Positions 10,733-18,629 are shown, counted from the stretch's first letter. The stretch: 64,000 bases of DNA from Faecalicatena contorta (GCF_021531975.1 NZ_JAFBIY010000006.1:62001-126000); one strand, 5' to 3'. Numbers and translations are program-made. Notes: generated by a model from the sequence alone, not told the origin.

Positions 10733-11968
10733 ATGTATACATTAGAAGAAATCAAAGCGGTAGACAACGAAATTGCAGATGCGATCATAAATGAGATGGA
10801 AAGACAGAACTCACATATTGAGCTGATCGCGTCGGAGAACTGGGTAAGTAAGGCGGTTATGGCAGCGATGGGAAGCCCGCTTACGAATAAATATGCAGAA
10901 GGATACCCGGGAAAGAGATATTATGGTGGATGTCAGTGCGTAGATGTGGTGGAAGATCTTGCAAGGGAACGGGCAAAAGAGCTGTTCGGATGTGATTATG
11001 CTAATGTACAGCCACATTCCGGAGCGCAGGCAAATCTGGCTGTGTTTTTTGCAATGCTGCAGCCGGGAGATAAAGTCATGGGTATGAATCTTGACCATGG
11101 CGGACATCTGACGCATGGCTCTCCGGTTAATATATCTGGAAAATATTTTGAAAATGTTTTTTATGGTGTTAATGAGGATGGATTTATTGATTATGATCGT
11201 GTAAGAGAAATTGCGTTGCAGGAGAGACCAAAGCTTATCATTGCCGGGGCAAGTGCATATGCAAGAACGATTGATTTCAGAAGATTCCGTGAGATTGCAG
11301 ATGAGGCAGGTGCATATCTGATGGTGGATATGGCGCATATTGCCGGACTTGTGGCGACAGGACTGCATCCAAGCCCGATACCATATGCACACGTAACGAC
11401 AACGACGACACATAAGACGCTGCGCGGACCGCGTGGAGGTATGATTCTCTGGAATCAGGAAGCGGAAGATTTGTTTCAATTTAACAAAGCTGTTTTTCCG
11501 GGCATTCAGGGAGGACCGCTGGAGCATGTGATTGCCGGTAAAGCGGTTTGCTTCAAGGAAGCACTTATGCCGGAATTCAGGGAATATCAGCAGCAGATCA
11601 TTAACAATGCACAGGCACTTTGCACGGGACTTATAAACCGGGGCGTTAAGATTGTTTCCGGCGGAACAGATAATCATCTGATGCTGGTTGATCTGCGAGG
11701 CGAAGAAGTAACCGGAAAGGAACTGGAAAAGCGTCTTGACGAAGCATATATTACCTGCAATAAGAATACAGTTCCGAATGATCCGCGTTCTCCATTTGTG
11801 ACAAGTGGAGTAAGACTTGGAACCCCTGCTGTTACAACAAGAGGAATGAAAGAAGCGGACATGGATGTCATAGCAGAAGCAATTACCCTTGTAATAAGAA
11901 GCGAGGAGAATATTGCAAAAGCCCGTGAACTGGTTCGTGGTCTGACAGAAAAGTATCCGTTGTTATAG
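10733..11968 (+). CDS. glyA: Serine hydroxymethyltransferase
   Basis: A PLP enzyme interconverting serine and glycine and loading one-carbon units onto tetrahydrofolate. The 411-residue protein carries the PLP-lysine motif [14 protein letters not shown] with Lys228, plus the family blocks [10 protein letters not shown] and [11 protein letters not shown]. Its start is 36 bp after the htrA-like gene. An extended -10 promoter at the end of that gene could serve it independently, and the ribosome site is embedded in a hairpin (see the regulatory entry). Confidence 0.98.
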   Translation: MYTLEEIKAVDNEIADAIINEMERQNSHIELIASENWVSKAVMAAMGSPLTNKYAEGYPGKRYYGGCQCVDVVEDLARERAKELFGCDYANVQPHSGAQANLAVFFAMLQPGDKVMGMNLDHGGHLTHGSPVNISGKYFENVFYGVNEDGFIDYDRVREIALQERPKLIIAGASAYARTIDFRRFREIADEAGAYLMVDMAHIAGLVATGLHPSPIPYAHVTTTTTHKTLRGPRGGMILWNQEAEDLFQFNKAVFPGIQGGPLEHVIAGKAVCFKEALMPEFREYQQQIINNAQALCTGLINRGVKIVSGGTDNHLMLVDLRGEEVTGKELEKRLDEAYITCNKNTVPNDPRSPFVTSGVRLGTPAVTTRGMKEADMDVIAEAITLVIRSEENIAKARELVRGLTEKYPLL

Positions 11969-12035
11969 ATGTGAAGGATAGAAATATATCATTATTAATA
12001 ATAGAAGAGATCATACATGAGGAGGAAATGAACGA

Positions 12036-12443
12036 ATGAAATGTCCAATATGTGGAGAAACACTGAGACCGGGAAAGAAAGACCCGAATTATCTGCTTTG
12101 CTACAACTGCAGAAAGAAATTCAAAGCTCCGCAGAAGAAGGTGGAGACCGAAGAGAAAGAAGAACAGAAGTATGGAAATATCCCACCAAAAGCTGTGCGT
12201 GAGAAGCGTGAAAAGGAGATGCGCCGGGCGTATGATGAGCTGTTGGCAATAGAGGATGAAAAAGCTTCCAGAAAGAAAGCCAAAGCAAATGCAAAGGCAA
12301 AGACCAAAAGGCGGGAAGAACTGGAAGATGATTATTATGATGATTATGATGACGATGAAAAGGTATCAAAATTACCAATCGTCATTCTCGGTATAGCAAT
12401 ACTTGTTGTTGCAGGTGTGATTGTTTATATGCTGCTCAAGTAA
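12036..12443 (+). CDS. Zinc-ribbon, tail-anchored membrane protein
   Basis: A 135-residue protein with an N-terminal zinc ribbon (CPIC at residues 3-6 and CYNC at 22-25), a long highly charged middle region rich in Lys and Glu that may be coiled, a poly-Asp/Tyr stretch, and one C-terminal membrane helix (about 114-133). The layout suggests tail anchoring with the zinc ribbon in the cytoplasm. Function unknown. GAGGAGG lies upstream. It is convergent with the cotJC 3' segment, with a 32-bp palindrome between them. Confidence 0.8.
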   Translation: MKCPICGETLRPGKKDPNYLLCYNCRKKFKAPQKKVETEEKEEQKYGNIPPKAVREKREKEMRRAYDELLAIEDEKASRKKAKANAKAKTKRREELEDDYYDDYDDDEKVSKLPIVILGIAILVVAGVIVYMLLK

Positions 12444-12447
12444 GTTT

Positions 12448-12479
12448 GGGACGGGGTTTTTTCGAAAAAACCCCGTCCC
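12448..12479. repeat. GGGACG-type palindromic repeat, copy 1
   Basis: A perfect 32-bp palindrome: GGGACGGGG, six T, CG, six A, CCCCGTCCC. It separates two convergent genes and could terminate both. The same 32-bp core recurs at 34642-34673. The right flank CCCCTTTTAGC also matches the right flank of the palindrome at 13895-13962. Confidence 0.85.
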
Positions 12480-12486
12480 CTTTTAG

Positions 12487-13026
12487 CTATTTAAAGCGTG
12501 AACGTGTGTCGAATTCCGGGTTAATAGCGTAGAAGTTTTTGCTGTCCAGATGATCCTGGACGATGCGCAGGCTTTCGCCAAATCGCTGGTAGTGTACGAT
12601 TTCTCGTTCGCGCAGGAAGCGAATGGGATCACAGACTTCGGGGTCTTTGACAAGGCGCAGGATGTTATCATAGGTCGTACGTGCTTTTTGTTCTGCAGCC
12701 ATATCTTCATGAAGATCGGTTATCGGATCTCCTTTCGACTGGAAATATGTTGCGGTCCATGGCGCTCCGCCGGCAGACTGTGGCCAGAGAGCCAGTGTAT
12801 GGTCGACATAGTATTTGACGAAGCCAGATTCTTTTATCTGCTCCGGAGTGAGATCCTTGGTGAGCTGATAGATGATTGCGCATATGATCTCCATGTGGGC
12901 GAGTTCTTCTGTACCGATATCCGTTAATGTTCCGGTTACTTCTTTATAGGGCATCGTGTATCGCTGGGACAGATATCGCATGGATGCAGCCAGTTCGCCA
13001 TCCGGACCGCTAAATGGCCTGTACAT
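12487..13026 (-). CDS. cotJC: cotJC 3' segment (CotJC spore-coat protein, manganese-catalase family)
   Basis: Encodes residues 31-203 of CotJC preceded by six codons (MYRPFS) that belong to the inserted element. Family signatures are clear: GPDGELAASMRYLSQRY, the metal-ligand-type helix EELAHMEI, and REREIVHYQRFGE. CotJC is an inner spore-coat component. As a stand-alone gene the ATG at 13026 has no ribosome binding site, and about 30 N-terminal residues typical of the family are missing. They are found intact at 15797-15708 behind cotJB. This is therefore the downstream piece of a split gene, not a complete short paralogue. Confidence 0.93.
   Translation of the reverse strand: MYRPFSGPDGELAASMRYLSQRYTMPYKEVTGTLTDIGTEELAHMEIICAIIYQLTKDLTPEQIKESGFVKYYVDHTLALWPQSAGGAPWTATYFQSKGDPITDLHEDMAAEQKARTTYDNILRLVKDPEVCDPIRFLREREIVHYQRFGESLRIVQDHLDSKNFYAINPEFDTRSRFK
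12996..13020 (-). other. Right element/cotJC junction (att-like site)
   Basis: In cotJC sense the element-side sequence GGCCATTTAGC meets GGTCCGGATGGCGAA. Exchange at GG (13008-13007) with the GG at 15707-15706 restores cotJC in frame. The element-side arm CCATTT is the inverse of the AAATGG arm at the other junction. Confidence 0.7.
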
Positions 13027-13075
13027 GGCATTTTTCTGGATACAGGGAATAGAATGATAGCGGAGGTGTAAGAAA

Positions 13076-13897
13076 ATGAAGACGGCCGCTGCTTATATTC
13101 GTGTTTCTACAGAAGAACAGACAGAGTTTTCCCCGGATAGTCAGATTAAGAAGATACGCGAATACGCCAAGTCTCACGATATACATATTCCGGAAGAGTA
13201 TGTGTTTCTGGATGAAGGCATCAGCGGGAGAAGCGCGGCGAAACGACCGGCTTTTCAAAGAATGATAAAAATGGCTCGACAAACTCCCAGACCCTTTGAA
13301 GTGATACTTGTGTGGAAATTTTCCAGATTCGCAAGAAACCGGCAGGACAGCATTTTGTATAAATCCATGCTTCGCAAAGAGTGCGGGGTGGATGTAGTGT
13401 CTATTACAGAGCAGCTTTCAAAAGAACCGACAGCAATCCTTATTGAGGCACTTCTGGAGGCGATGGACGAATATTATTCCATTAATCTGGGGCAGGAAGT
13501 AAGGCGGGGGATGAACGAGAAATTTTCAAGAGGAGGTGTGGTGTCAGCACCTCCTTTTGGTTACCGCATGGGAGAAGGGCGTTTTGAAGTCGATAACGAC
13601 AGAGCAGGTTATGTGAAAATGATGTATGAAGAGTTTCTGGAAGGGAAGACACTCCGGCAGATTGCCGGAGAGCTGAATGCACTGGGTGTGACTACAAAGA
13701 GAGGGAAAAAGTTTGAAAGCCGCTCGGTGAAGTATATTTTATCAAATCCTGTTTATACGGGAAAAATGAGGAGATGTACGGGCACCGTGGACCGGGCAGA
13801 CCGGTTTCGGTGTGGGAAAGAGATAGAGGTGGTAGAAGGGCTGCATGAGCCAATCATTGAGGAAGAGTTATATATGCGTGTACAGGAGATGTTATAA
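13076..13897 (+). CDS. Serine site-specific recombinase of the cotJC element
   Basis: A 273-residue protein of the large serine recombinase family. The N-terminal resolvase domain (about 1-140) has the nucleophile Ser11 in YIRVSTEEQ and the motif VWKFSRFARNRQD. It is followed by the DNA-binding recombinase domain (about 150-245; VSAPPFGYR and SVKYILSNPVYTGKM). It stops after EEELYMRVQEML, where relatives continue with a zinc ribbon and coiled coil, so it is roughly half the usual length. The stop codon lies in a palindrome, suggesting truncation. GGAGGTG is 7 nt before ATG 13076. It lies just inside the element end, as expected for the excision enzyme. Confidence 0.92.
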   Translation: MKTAAAYIRVSTEEQTEFSPDSQIKKIREYAKSHDIHIPEEYVFLDEGISGRSAAKRPAFQRMIKMARQTPRPFEVILVWKFSRFARNRQDSILYKSMLRKECGVDVVSITEQLSKEPTAILIEALLEAMDEYYSINLGQEVRRGMNEKFSRGGVVSAPPFGYRMGEGRFEVDNDRAGYVKMMYEEFLEGKTLRQIAGELNALGVTTKRGKKFESRSVKYILSNPVYTGKMRRCTGTVDRADRFRCGKEIEVVEGLHEPIIEEELYMRVQEML

Positions 13898-13962
13898 AAG
13901 GGGACGTAGTAAATTTGAAAAATACCCCGGGGTATTTTTCAAATTTACTACGTCCCCTTTTA
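13895..13962. repeat. 68-bp perfect palindrome (GGGACG-type)
   Basis: A perfect inverted repeat centred between 13928 and 13929: TAAAAGGGGACGTAG ... CCCC|GGGG ... CTACGTCCCCTTTTA. It starts on the stop codon of the recombinase and ends 2 bp before the SulP stop codon. Its outer ends match the ends of the 12448 and 34637 palindromes. It could act as a bidirectional terminator. Confidence 0.9.
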
Positions 13963-13964
13963 GC

Positions 13965-15620
13965 CTATTTTACTAATGCTTCTGCGTGTTCAATTGCGCT
14001 GTCGATATTTGGACGGAAGTGTTCTTTTCCTACCATTTCTACAAATCCGGCTTTTTTCATTGTGCGCATCGGCTGTTCGTTTACATGAGACAGAATCAGG
14101 GTGATTCCTTTCTTCTGACAATCGTTATAAAGCCCTGTCAGGGCATTCATAGCAGTGATATCCAGAGAAGGGACACCGCGCATACGAAGGATCAGGCAGC
14201 GGGTTGTCTTCTGTACAGTGATCTGCTCGATAATATCTGCTGCTCCGAAGAATAACGGACCGGTAAATTCGTAGACACGGATACTTTCTGGTATCTGGCG
14301 CAGCTGTGCAGCCTCCTGGGAAAGTTCTTCTTCTGTAAGCTGTTCTGTATAACGCCAGCCGCGCAGTTCAGTTTCATCACTCATACGTTTGATGAACAAC
14401 AGACATGCCAGCAGCATGCCGATTTCGATTGCTACGACAAGGTCGAAAGCAACGGTTAAAACAAATGTGATGATAAGAACGGCGATGTCGCTCTTTGGCG
14501 CGGCCTTAAGCAGTCGGAGGAAGGTTCTCCACTGACACATATTATATGCAACCATAAAAAGAATTGCAGCGATCGTCGGCATCGGGATCCATCCGGCATA
14601 AGGCATAAGGATAACCAATATAAGCAGGAGCGTGATCGCGTGGATGATTCCGGCGATTGGCGTACGCCCACCATTTTTGACGTTGGCAGCGGTTCTTGCG
14701 ATGGCCCCTGTTGCAGGGATACCGCCGAACAGAGCGGAAGCAATGTTTCCGATTCCCTGAGCGGTCAGCTCCATATTCGAACGATGCTTTTCTCCAATCA
14801 TACTGTCAGCTACAACGCATGAAAGTAAGGATTCGATAGCAGCAAGGATTGCGATGGTAAATGCATCCGGCAGTGCGACACGAATCATTTCAAAACTGAC
14901 ATGAGGAATATGGGGCACCGGAAGATTTCTGCTTATGGTATACAGATCTCCGATCGTGTATACGTGAAGCGGTAATAGTTTTACCATTATAATACCTGCA
15001 ATGACAGCAAGAAGTGATCCGGGGATCTTTTCTGTGATTTTCGGTGCAATGATGAGGATTGCCAGACAGACGATACCAACGAGGAAAGCGTCTTTGTTAA
15101 ATGTATCGATGCCGGAACAGAATGCTTTCAGTTTTTCGGTCGTCTCGATCGTTGGCATACCGTCCGGATATGTAACTCCGCAGAAATCCTTTAATTGTCC
15201 GATCAGGATTGTGACAGCGATTCCGGAAGTGAAGCCGGTTGTGATGGTAAAAGGTATGAATTTGATCAGAGAACCGAACTGGCAAAGCCCCATGACGATC
15301 AGGATAATACCGGCAAGGATCGTGGCAACAACAAGTCCGTCCATACCGTTTCTTGCAACGATGCCTGCGACGATCGTTGCAAAGGCGGCAGTCGGTCCGG
15401 AAATCTGTACATGACTTCCGCCGAACAGAGAAATGAAAAAACCTGCAACGATAGCAGTATAGATTCCCTGCTCAGGACCTACTCCGGAAGCGAGCGCCAG
15501 AGCAATCGAGAGTGGGAGAGCGATGATCGCAACGATAATACCTGCGATCAGGTCTCCGATAATAGCTTTTTTGGTATAGCCTTTTAGCGTTGAAAATAGC
15601 ATTGGCCGTAATTTGTTCAT
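13965..15620 (-). CDS. SulP-family anion transporter with STAS domain
   Basis: A 551-residue membrane transporter of the SLC26/SulP family. The N-terminal ~400 residues are hydrophobic (about 10-14 helices) with the family blocks GLxxGIYTAIVAGFFISLFGGS-like and ISGPTAAF. A C-terminal STAS domain (about 440-545) follows. The substrate may be sulfate, bicarbonate or dicarboxylate and cannot be inferred. AAGGAGA precedes ATG 15620. It is cargo inside the element splitting cotJC, opposite in direction to the recombinase, and would be lost from any cell that excised the element. Confidence 0.93.
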   Translation of the reverse strand: MNKLRPMLFSTLKGYTKKAIIGDLIAGIIVAIIALPLSIALALASGVGPEQGIYTAIVAGFFISLFGGSHVQISGPTAAFATIVAGIVARNGMDGLVVATILAGIILIVMGLCQFGSLIKFIPFTITTGFTSGIAVTILIGQLKDFCGVTYPDGMPTIETTEKLKAFCSGIDTFNKDAFLVGIVCLAILIIAPKITEKIPGSLLAVIAGIIMVKLLPLHVYTIGDLYTISRNLPVPHIPHVSFEMIRVALPDAFTIAILAAIESLLSCVVADSMIGEKHRSNMELTAQGIGNIASALFGGIPATGAIARTAANVKNGGRTPIAGIIHAITLLLILVILMPYAGWIPMPTIAAILFMVAYNMCQWRTFLRLLKAAPKSDIAVLIITFVLTVAFDLVVAIEIGMLLACLLFIKRMSDETELRGWRYTEQLTEEELSQEAAQLRQIPESIRVYEFTGPLFFGAADIIEQITVQKTTRCLILRMRGVPSLDITAMNALTGLYNDCQKKGITLILSHVNEQPMRTMKKAGFVEMVGKEHFRPNIDSAIEHAEALVK

Positions 15621-15668
15621 AGTGTATCTCCTTGAATTTATTTGCCGTAAATTAGCACACTATTTTTA

Positions 15669-15797
15669 TTATATAAAATGAAAAAGGAAAAGTCTACCAT
15701 TTGGTCCACCAAACTGCGAAATAATGACCTGTGCCATTTTCGGGTTGGTCTGTGTGATTTTTACAGGATATTGCAGTCTCTTTTCATAATTCCACAT
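15669..15797 (-). pseudogene. cotJC: cotJC 5' segment (first 30 codons of the split gene)
   Basis: ATG 15797 lies 3 bp after the cotJB stop with AAGGAGG about 10 nt upstream. It reads MWNYEKRLQYPVKITQ, then TNPKMAQVIISQFGGP, the canonical CotJC N-terminus. After codon 31 the frame enters the element (NGRLFLFHFI) and stops at 15669, giving a 42-residue product. The GG in codon 31 (15707-15706) is the likely crossover point with 13008-13007. This fragment proves that cotJC is interrupted rather than shortened. It is not a dead gene if the element can excise. Confidence 0.92.
15690..15722 (-). other. Left element/cotJC junction (att-like site)
   Basis: In cotJC sense TCGCAGTTTGGT meets GGACCAAATGGTAGA at the GG of 15707-15706. 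Combining the element sides of both junctions gives CCATTTAGC-GG-ACCAAATGG, an imperfect palindrome centred exactly on GG, as expected for a serine-recombinase attP. Confidence 0.7.
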
Positions 15798-15800
15798 ATA

Positions 15801-16070
15801 TTAGCATCCTCCTTCCTGCCATGGCCATGGCTCATTGATCCAGTTCCAGTATTCTTCCGGCGGGCATGCGCTGTCCAGAGTCAGAGGTCCGTAGTATTTT
15901 GCATATTCATTTAATGCCTGCATTCTCTGCTTGTTGAATTCCCGGAAGTATTCGAGCGCTTCCGTGTTACAGGGGTGTGTGTTCAGAAAAAGTGCCACAT
16001 CATCTACGGCAAAACTTACGATATTGATCCATTCCAGTAATTCCTGGCGGCAAGGTTTATGATCTGACAT
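15801..16070 (-). CDS. cotJB: Spore coat protein CotJB
   Basis: An 89-residue CotJB protein. The pattern (LLEWINIVSFAVDDVALFLNTHP, then ending with tryptophan-rich WNWINEPWPWQ) is characteristic. It belongs to the cotJABC operon, which in Bacillus is made in the mother cell and builds an inner coat layer. The start overlaps the cotJA 3' end by 14 bp. Its stop is followed after 3 bp by the intact start of cotJC, which the element then interrupts. Confidence 0.92.
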   Translation of the reverse strand: MSDHKPCRQELLEWINIVSFAVDDVALFLNTHPCNTEALEYFREFNKQRMQALNEYAKYYGPLTLDSACPPEEYWNWINEPWPWQEGGC

Positions 16071-16344
16071 TCTGACAACCTCCTATTCCCTGAAATGGTT
16101 TATCCAGACTCTGGAAGATGGTTCCGCGCCGGAAACCAGTTTCTGGTTCGTGGAGACATCCCCATTCCTGCCACGGGACATAGGCCATGGCCAGTGGCAG
16201 ATCAGATAATTCTTCACATGTTATTTTTTCGTTGTGACAGCGGCTGCCTGAAGTATCCTTCTGCATATCACAGGAAGATGAGCCTTGTCTGCTGTATTGT
16301 CCGTGCCGCATATAATCGGACGAATGATAGCGATAATTCGGCAT
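16057..16344 (-). CDS. cotJA: Spore coat associated protein CotJA
   Basis: A 95-residue CotJA homologue recognised by the core LPLAMAYVPWQEWG and the C-terminal FxxLDKPFQGIGGC pattern. The N-terminal 55 residues are Tyr/Ser/His-rich and variable, as usual for coat proteins. ATG 16344 is preferred because AAAGGAG lies 7 nt upstream; an upstream extension lacks a ribosome site. First gene of cotJABC. A sigma-E-like -10 (CATACTAT, minus strand 16385-16378) sits 33 bp upstream, in keeping with mother-cell expression. Confidence 0.9.
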   Translation of the reverse strand: MPNYRYHSSDYMRHGQYSRQGSSSCDMQKDTSGSRCHNEKITCEELSDLPLAMAYVPWQEWGCLHEPETGFRRGTIFQSLDKPFQGIGGCQNVRS

Positions 16345-16377
16345 ATGCAGACTCCTTTCAAAAACATTTGCAATATT

Positions 16378-16385
16378 ATAGTATG
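16378..16385 (-). promoter_or_regulatory. Possible sigma-E -10 element of cotJ
   Basis: CATACTAT on the minus strand resembles the sigma-E -10 consensus CATACAAT. No strong -35 match is seen at 13-15 bp, so the call rests on the -10 and on the known sigma-E control of cotJ in B. subtilis. Confidence 0.35.
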
Positions 16386-16420
16386 GAAAATGTATTATTA
16401 AGTGCAAAATGAAATAGTTA

Positions 16421-16449
16421 TTGTTTTTCCGTTATCATCTGAGTATAAT
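16421..16449 (+). promoter_or_regulatory. Promoter of the SEDS gene
   Basis: TTGTTT (16421-16426), 17-bp spacer, TATAAT (16444-16449), 23 bp before the start. Confidence 0.65.
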
Positions 16450-16472
16450 AAAATGGATTGGAGAAGGTGACG

Positions 16473-17618
16473 ATGGCAAATACGCAGAGAAAGAAGAAAA
16501 AAATACAATATTTCGACTACAGTATGCTTGCGGTTCTTATATTTCTCATATGTTTCGGACTTGTAATGCTGTACAGCACGAGCGCATACAGCGCTCTTGT
16601 TAATTACGGAGACAGTATGTTCTATTTTAAGAGACAGCTGGTCTTCTGTGTTGCCGGTCTGGGAATTATGATATTTGTGTCAAAGATTAATTATCATCGC
16701 TACATAAAATGGGCAAAGCCGATTTACTTTATTGCTGTTTTTCTCATGGCACTTGTGCAGACGCCTCTTGGCAAAGAGGTAAATGGTGCAAGAAGGTGGA
16801 TCAGGCTTCCTCTTGGACAGCAGTTTCAGCCTGCCGAAGTTGCCAAGATAGCGGTGATCTTGTTTGTTCCGGTTGTGCTGATTGAACTTGGCAAGGAAGT
16901 GCGTACATTTCGGGGGATGAGAACAGCACTTTTGTGGGGGGCTGTTGCTGCTCTCTGCGTGCATTTTCTGACGGATAACTTAAGTACGGCGCTGATTGTT
17001 CTGGCCATTACCTGTATTATGATTTTTGTTGTGCATCCGAAGACGAAGCCGTTTATTCTATTGGTAACAGGCGGACTTGCGGCACTCATTGTGGGGGTGC
17101 AGATATTGGGAAAAGTACTTTCCACGAGTGAGAACTTCCGTCTCCGGAGAATTATTGTATGGCTGAATCCGGAACAGTATGCTTCGGAGGGAGGTTACCA
17201 GACTCTTCAGGGATTGTATGCTATTGGATCTGGTGGATTTTTCGGCAAGGGACTTGGAAAGAGTGCACAGAAGATGATTATTCCGGAAGTGCAGAATGAT
17301 ATGATCCTCTCGGTTATCTGTGAAGAACTGGGTGTGTTTGGAGCGATCATCATACTGGTACTTTTTGGCATGCTATTATACCGGCTTCTTTTTATTGCGC
17401 AGAATGCGCCGGATATTTATGGATCCCTTATTGTGACTGGTATTTTTGCACATATTGCACTTCAGGTTATCCTGAATGTTGCGGTTGTTACGAATATGAT
17501 TCCGAATACAGGTATCACGCTGCCGTTTATCAGTTATGGAGGTACATCGATCCTGTTTATCATGATAGAGATGGGAATTGCACTGGGTGTATCCAGGAGA
17601 ATTAAATTTGAAGAATAA
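16473..17618 (+). CDS. SEDS-family peptidoglycan polymerase (FtsW/RodA/SpoVE type)
   Basis: A 381-residue polytopic membrane protein with about ten helices. The SEDS signatures are present: LVMLYSTSAYSA near the N-terminus, the QPAEVAK block, GYQTLQGLYAIGSGG and the C-terminal PNTGITLPFISYGGTS. It polymerises lipid II glycan chains with a class B PBP. ATG 16473 follows GGAGAAGG; the upstream TTG at 16458 is unlikely. It is a paralogue of the ftsW gene at 27044 but lies outside the division cluster, so a RodA or SpoVE role is plausible. Confidence 0.93.
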   Translation: MANTQRKKKKIQYFDYSMLAVLIFLICFGLVMLYSTSAYSALVNYGDSMFYFKRQLVFCVAGLGIMIFVSKINYHRYIKWAKPIYFIAVFLMALVQTPLGKEVNGARRWIRLPLGQQFQPAEVAKIAVILFVPVVLIELGKEVRTFRGMRTALLWGAVAALCVHFLTDNLSTALIVLAITCIMIFVVHPKTKPFILLVTGGLAALIVGVQILGKVLSTSENFRLRRIIVWLNPEQYASEGGYQTLQGLYAIGSGGFFGKGLGKSAQKMIIPEVQNDMILSVICEELGVFGAIIILVLFGMLLYRLLFIAQNAPDIYGSLIVTGIFAHIALQVILNVAVVTNMIPNTGITLPFISYGGTSILFIMIEMGIALGVSRRIKFEE

Positions 17619-17657
17619 ATCTCTTTTATTTCCATAATAAATGTGCTATCATTACAA

Positions 17658-17683
17658 ATGTAGTATTCAAAACTACATATAAT
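17658..17683 (+). promoter_or_regulatory. Inverted repeat and -10 upstream of degV
   Basis: ATGTAG (17658-17663) and CTACAT (17673-17678) are inverted across 9 bp and directly abut TATAAT (17678-17683). A good -35 is not visible. The repeat could be an operator. Confidence 0.4.
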
Positions 17684-17736
17684 AGAAATTGATGACGTGC
17701 TATGTTTTGCGGTAAGAATACATTCGGAGGAAAGAT

Positions 17737-18576
17737 ATGAAGTACAAGATAATTGTTGACAGTTGCGGAGAACTGACAGAGGAAATGAAGGCATCAGGAG
17801 TGTTTGAGACAGCATCTCTTGAGATTCAGGTGGGAGAGCATCACATTGTGGATGATGAGACATTTGATCAGGCACAGTTTTTGAAATATGTGGCAGAATG
17901 TCCGGAATGCCCGAAATCTTCCTGTCCATCTCCGGAGAGATATATGGCGGGTTATAATTGTGATGCGGAGCATGTATATGCAGTTACACTTTCTGCTGAA
18001 TTAAGCGGATCTTATAACAGCGCGGTGCTGGGACGCAACCTTTATATAGAAGAATATGGCGAAAAGGATATTTATATTTTTAATTCCCGTTCTGCATCCA
18101 TTGGAGAGACGCTGATCGCACTTAAGATACAGGAATGTGAAGAGAAAGGCATGAGCTTTCAGGAGGTTGTAGAGACCGTTGAGGCTTATATCGAGGCGCA
18201 GAATACCTATTTTGTTCTGGAGACACTGGAAACTCTCCGGAAAAATGGAAGACTGACGGGATTAAAGGCAGTTGTGGCCACAGCGCTTAATATTAAGCCG
18301 GTAATGGGGGCAACTCCGGAAGGTACGATCTGCCAGCTGGGTCAGGCAAGAGGAGTTAAGAAAGCGTTGGCGAAGATGATCGAGCATATCGTGGCGGACG
18401 TTAAGAATCCGGAAGAGAAGACGCTTGCGATTTCTCATTGTAATTGCGCTAAGCGGGCAGAGGCTGTCAGAAGTATGCTTTTGGAGCAGAAGAATTTCAA
18501 GGACATCATTATACTGGATACAGCCGGAATCAGCAGTATGTATGCGGCTGATGGCGGAGTAATTGTTGTTGTATAA
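17737..18576 (+). CDS. DegV-family fatty-acid-binding protein
   Basis: A 279-residue DegV protein. The N-terminal block IIVDSCGELT, the middle CPKSSCPSPERY, VTLSAELSGSYNSA and the helical FVLETLETLRKNGRL match the two-domain family that binds fatty acids, in some species presenting them to fatty-acid kinase FakA. No fakA gene is adjacent. It is probably monocistronic, with a TATAAT and an inverted repeat upstream. Confidence 0.92.
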   Translation: MKYKIIVDSCGELTEEMKASGVFETASLEIQVGEHHIVDDETFDQAQFLKYVAECPECPKSSCPSPERYMAGYNCDAEHVYAVTLSAELSGSYNSAVLGRNLYIEEYGEKDIYIFNSRSASIGETLIALKIQECEEKGMSFQEVVETVEAYIEAQNTYFVLETLETLRKNGRLTGLKAVVATALNIKPVMGATPEGTICQLGQARGVKKALAKMIEHIVADVKNPEEKTLAISHCNCAKRAEAVRSMLLEQKNFKDIIILDTAGISSMYAADGGVIVVV

Positions 18577-18629
18577 ATGAAGAATCTGTGTTACAATTAT
18601 CGGTAGCAATGTAAAAGGAGTTTTGACAG

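Larger units (their letters stand above)
13009..15707. mobile_element. Intervening element splitting cotJC (skin-like arrangement)
   Basis: A 2,699-bp insertion between codons 30 and 31 of cotJC. It contains a serine recombinase (plus strand), a 68-bp palindrome and a SulP transporter (minus strand). Removing it by exchange at the GG shared by both ends yields QFGGPDGEL across the joint and a 203-residue CotJC. The two cotJC pieces are in different frames in the chromosome (2,699 is not a multiple of 3) and become in frame only after precise excision. Known analogues interrupt sigK (skin) and spsM. Whether it still excises is uncertain because the recombinase is short. Confidence 0.85.

Noticed and set aside
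12487-13026. Taking the 179-codon frame at 13026 as a complete, naturally short manganese-catalase gene
   Set aside because: It has no ribosome site, its first six codons are unlike the family, and the missing N-terminus is intact behind cotJB.
13076-15620. Calling the cotJC insert a prophage or conjugative element
   Set aside because: No phage, relaxase or conjugation genes are present; only a recombinase and a transporter.
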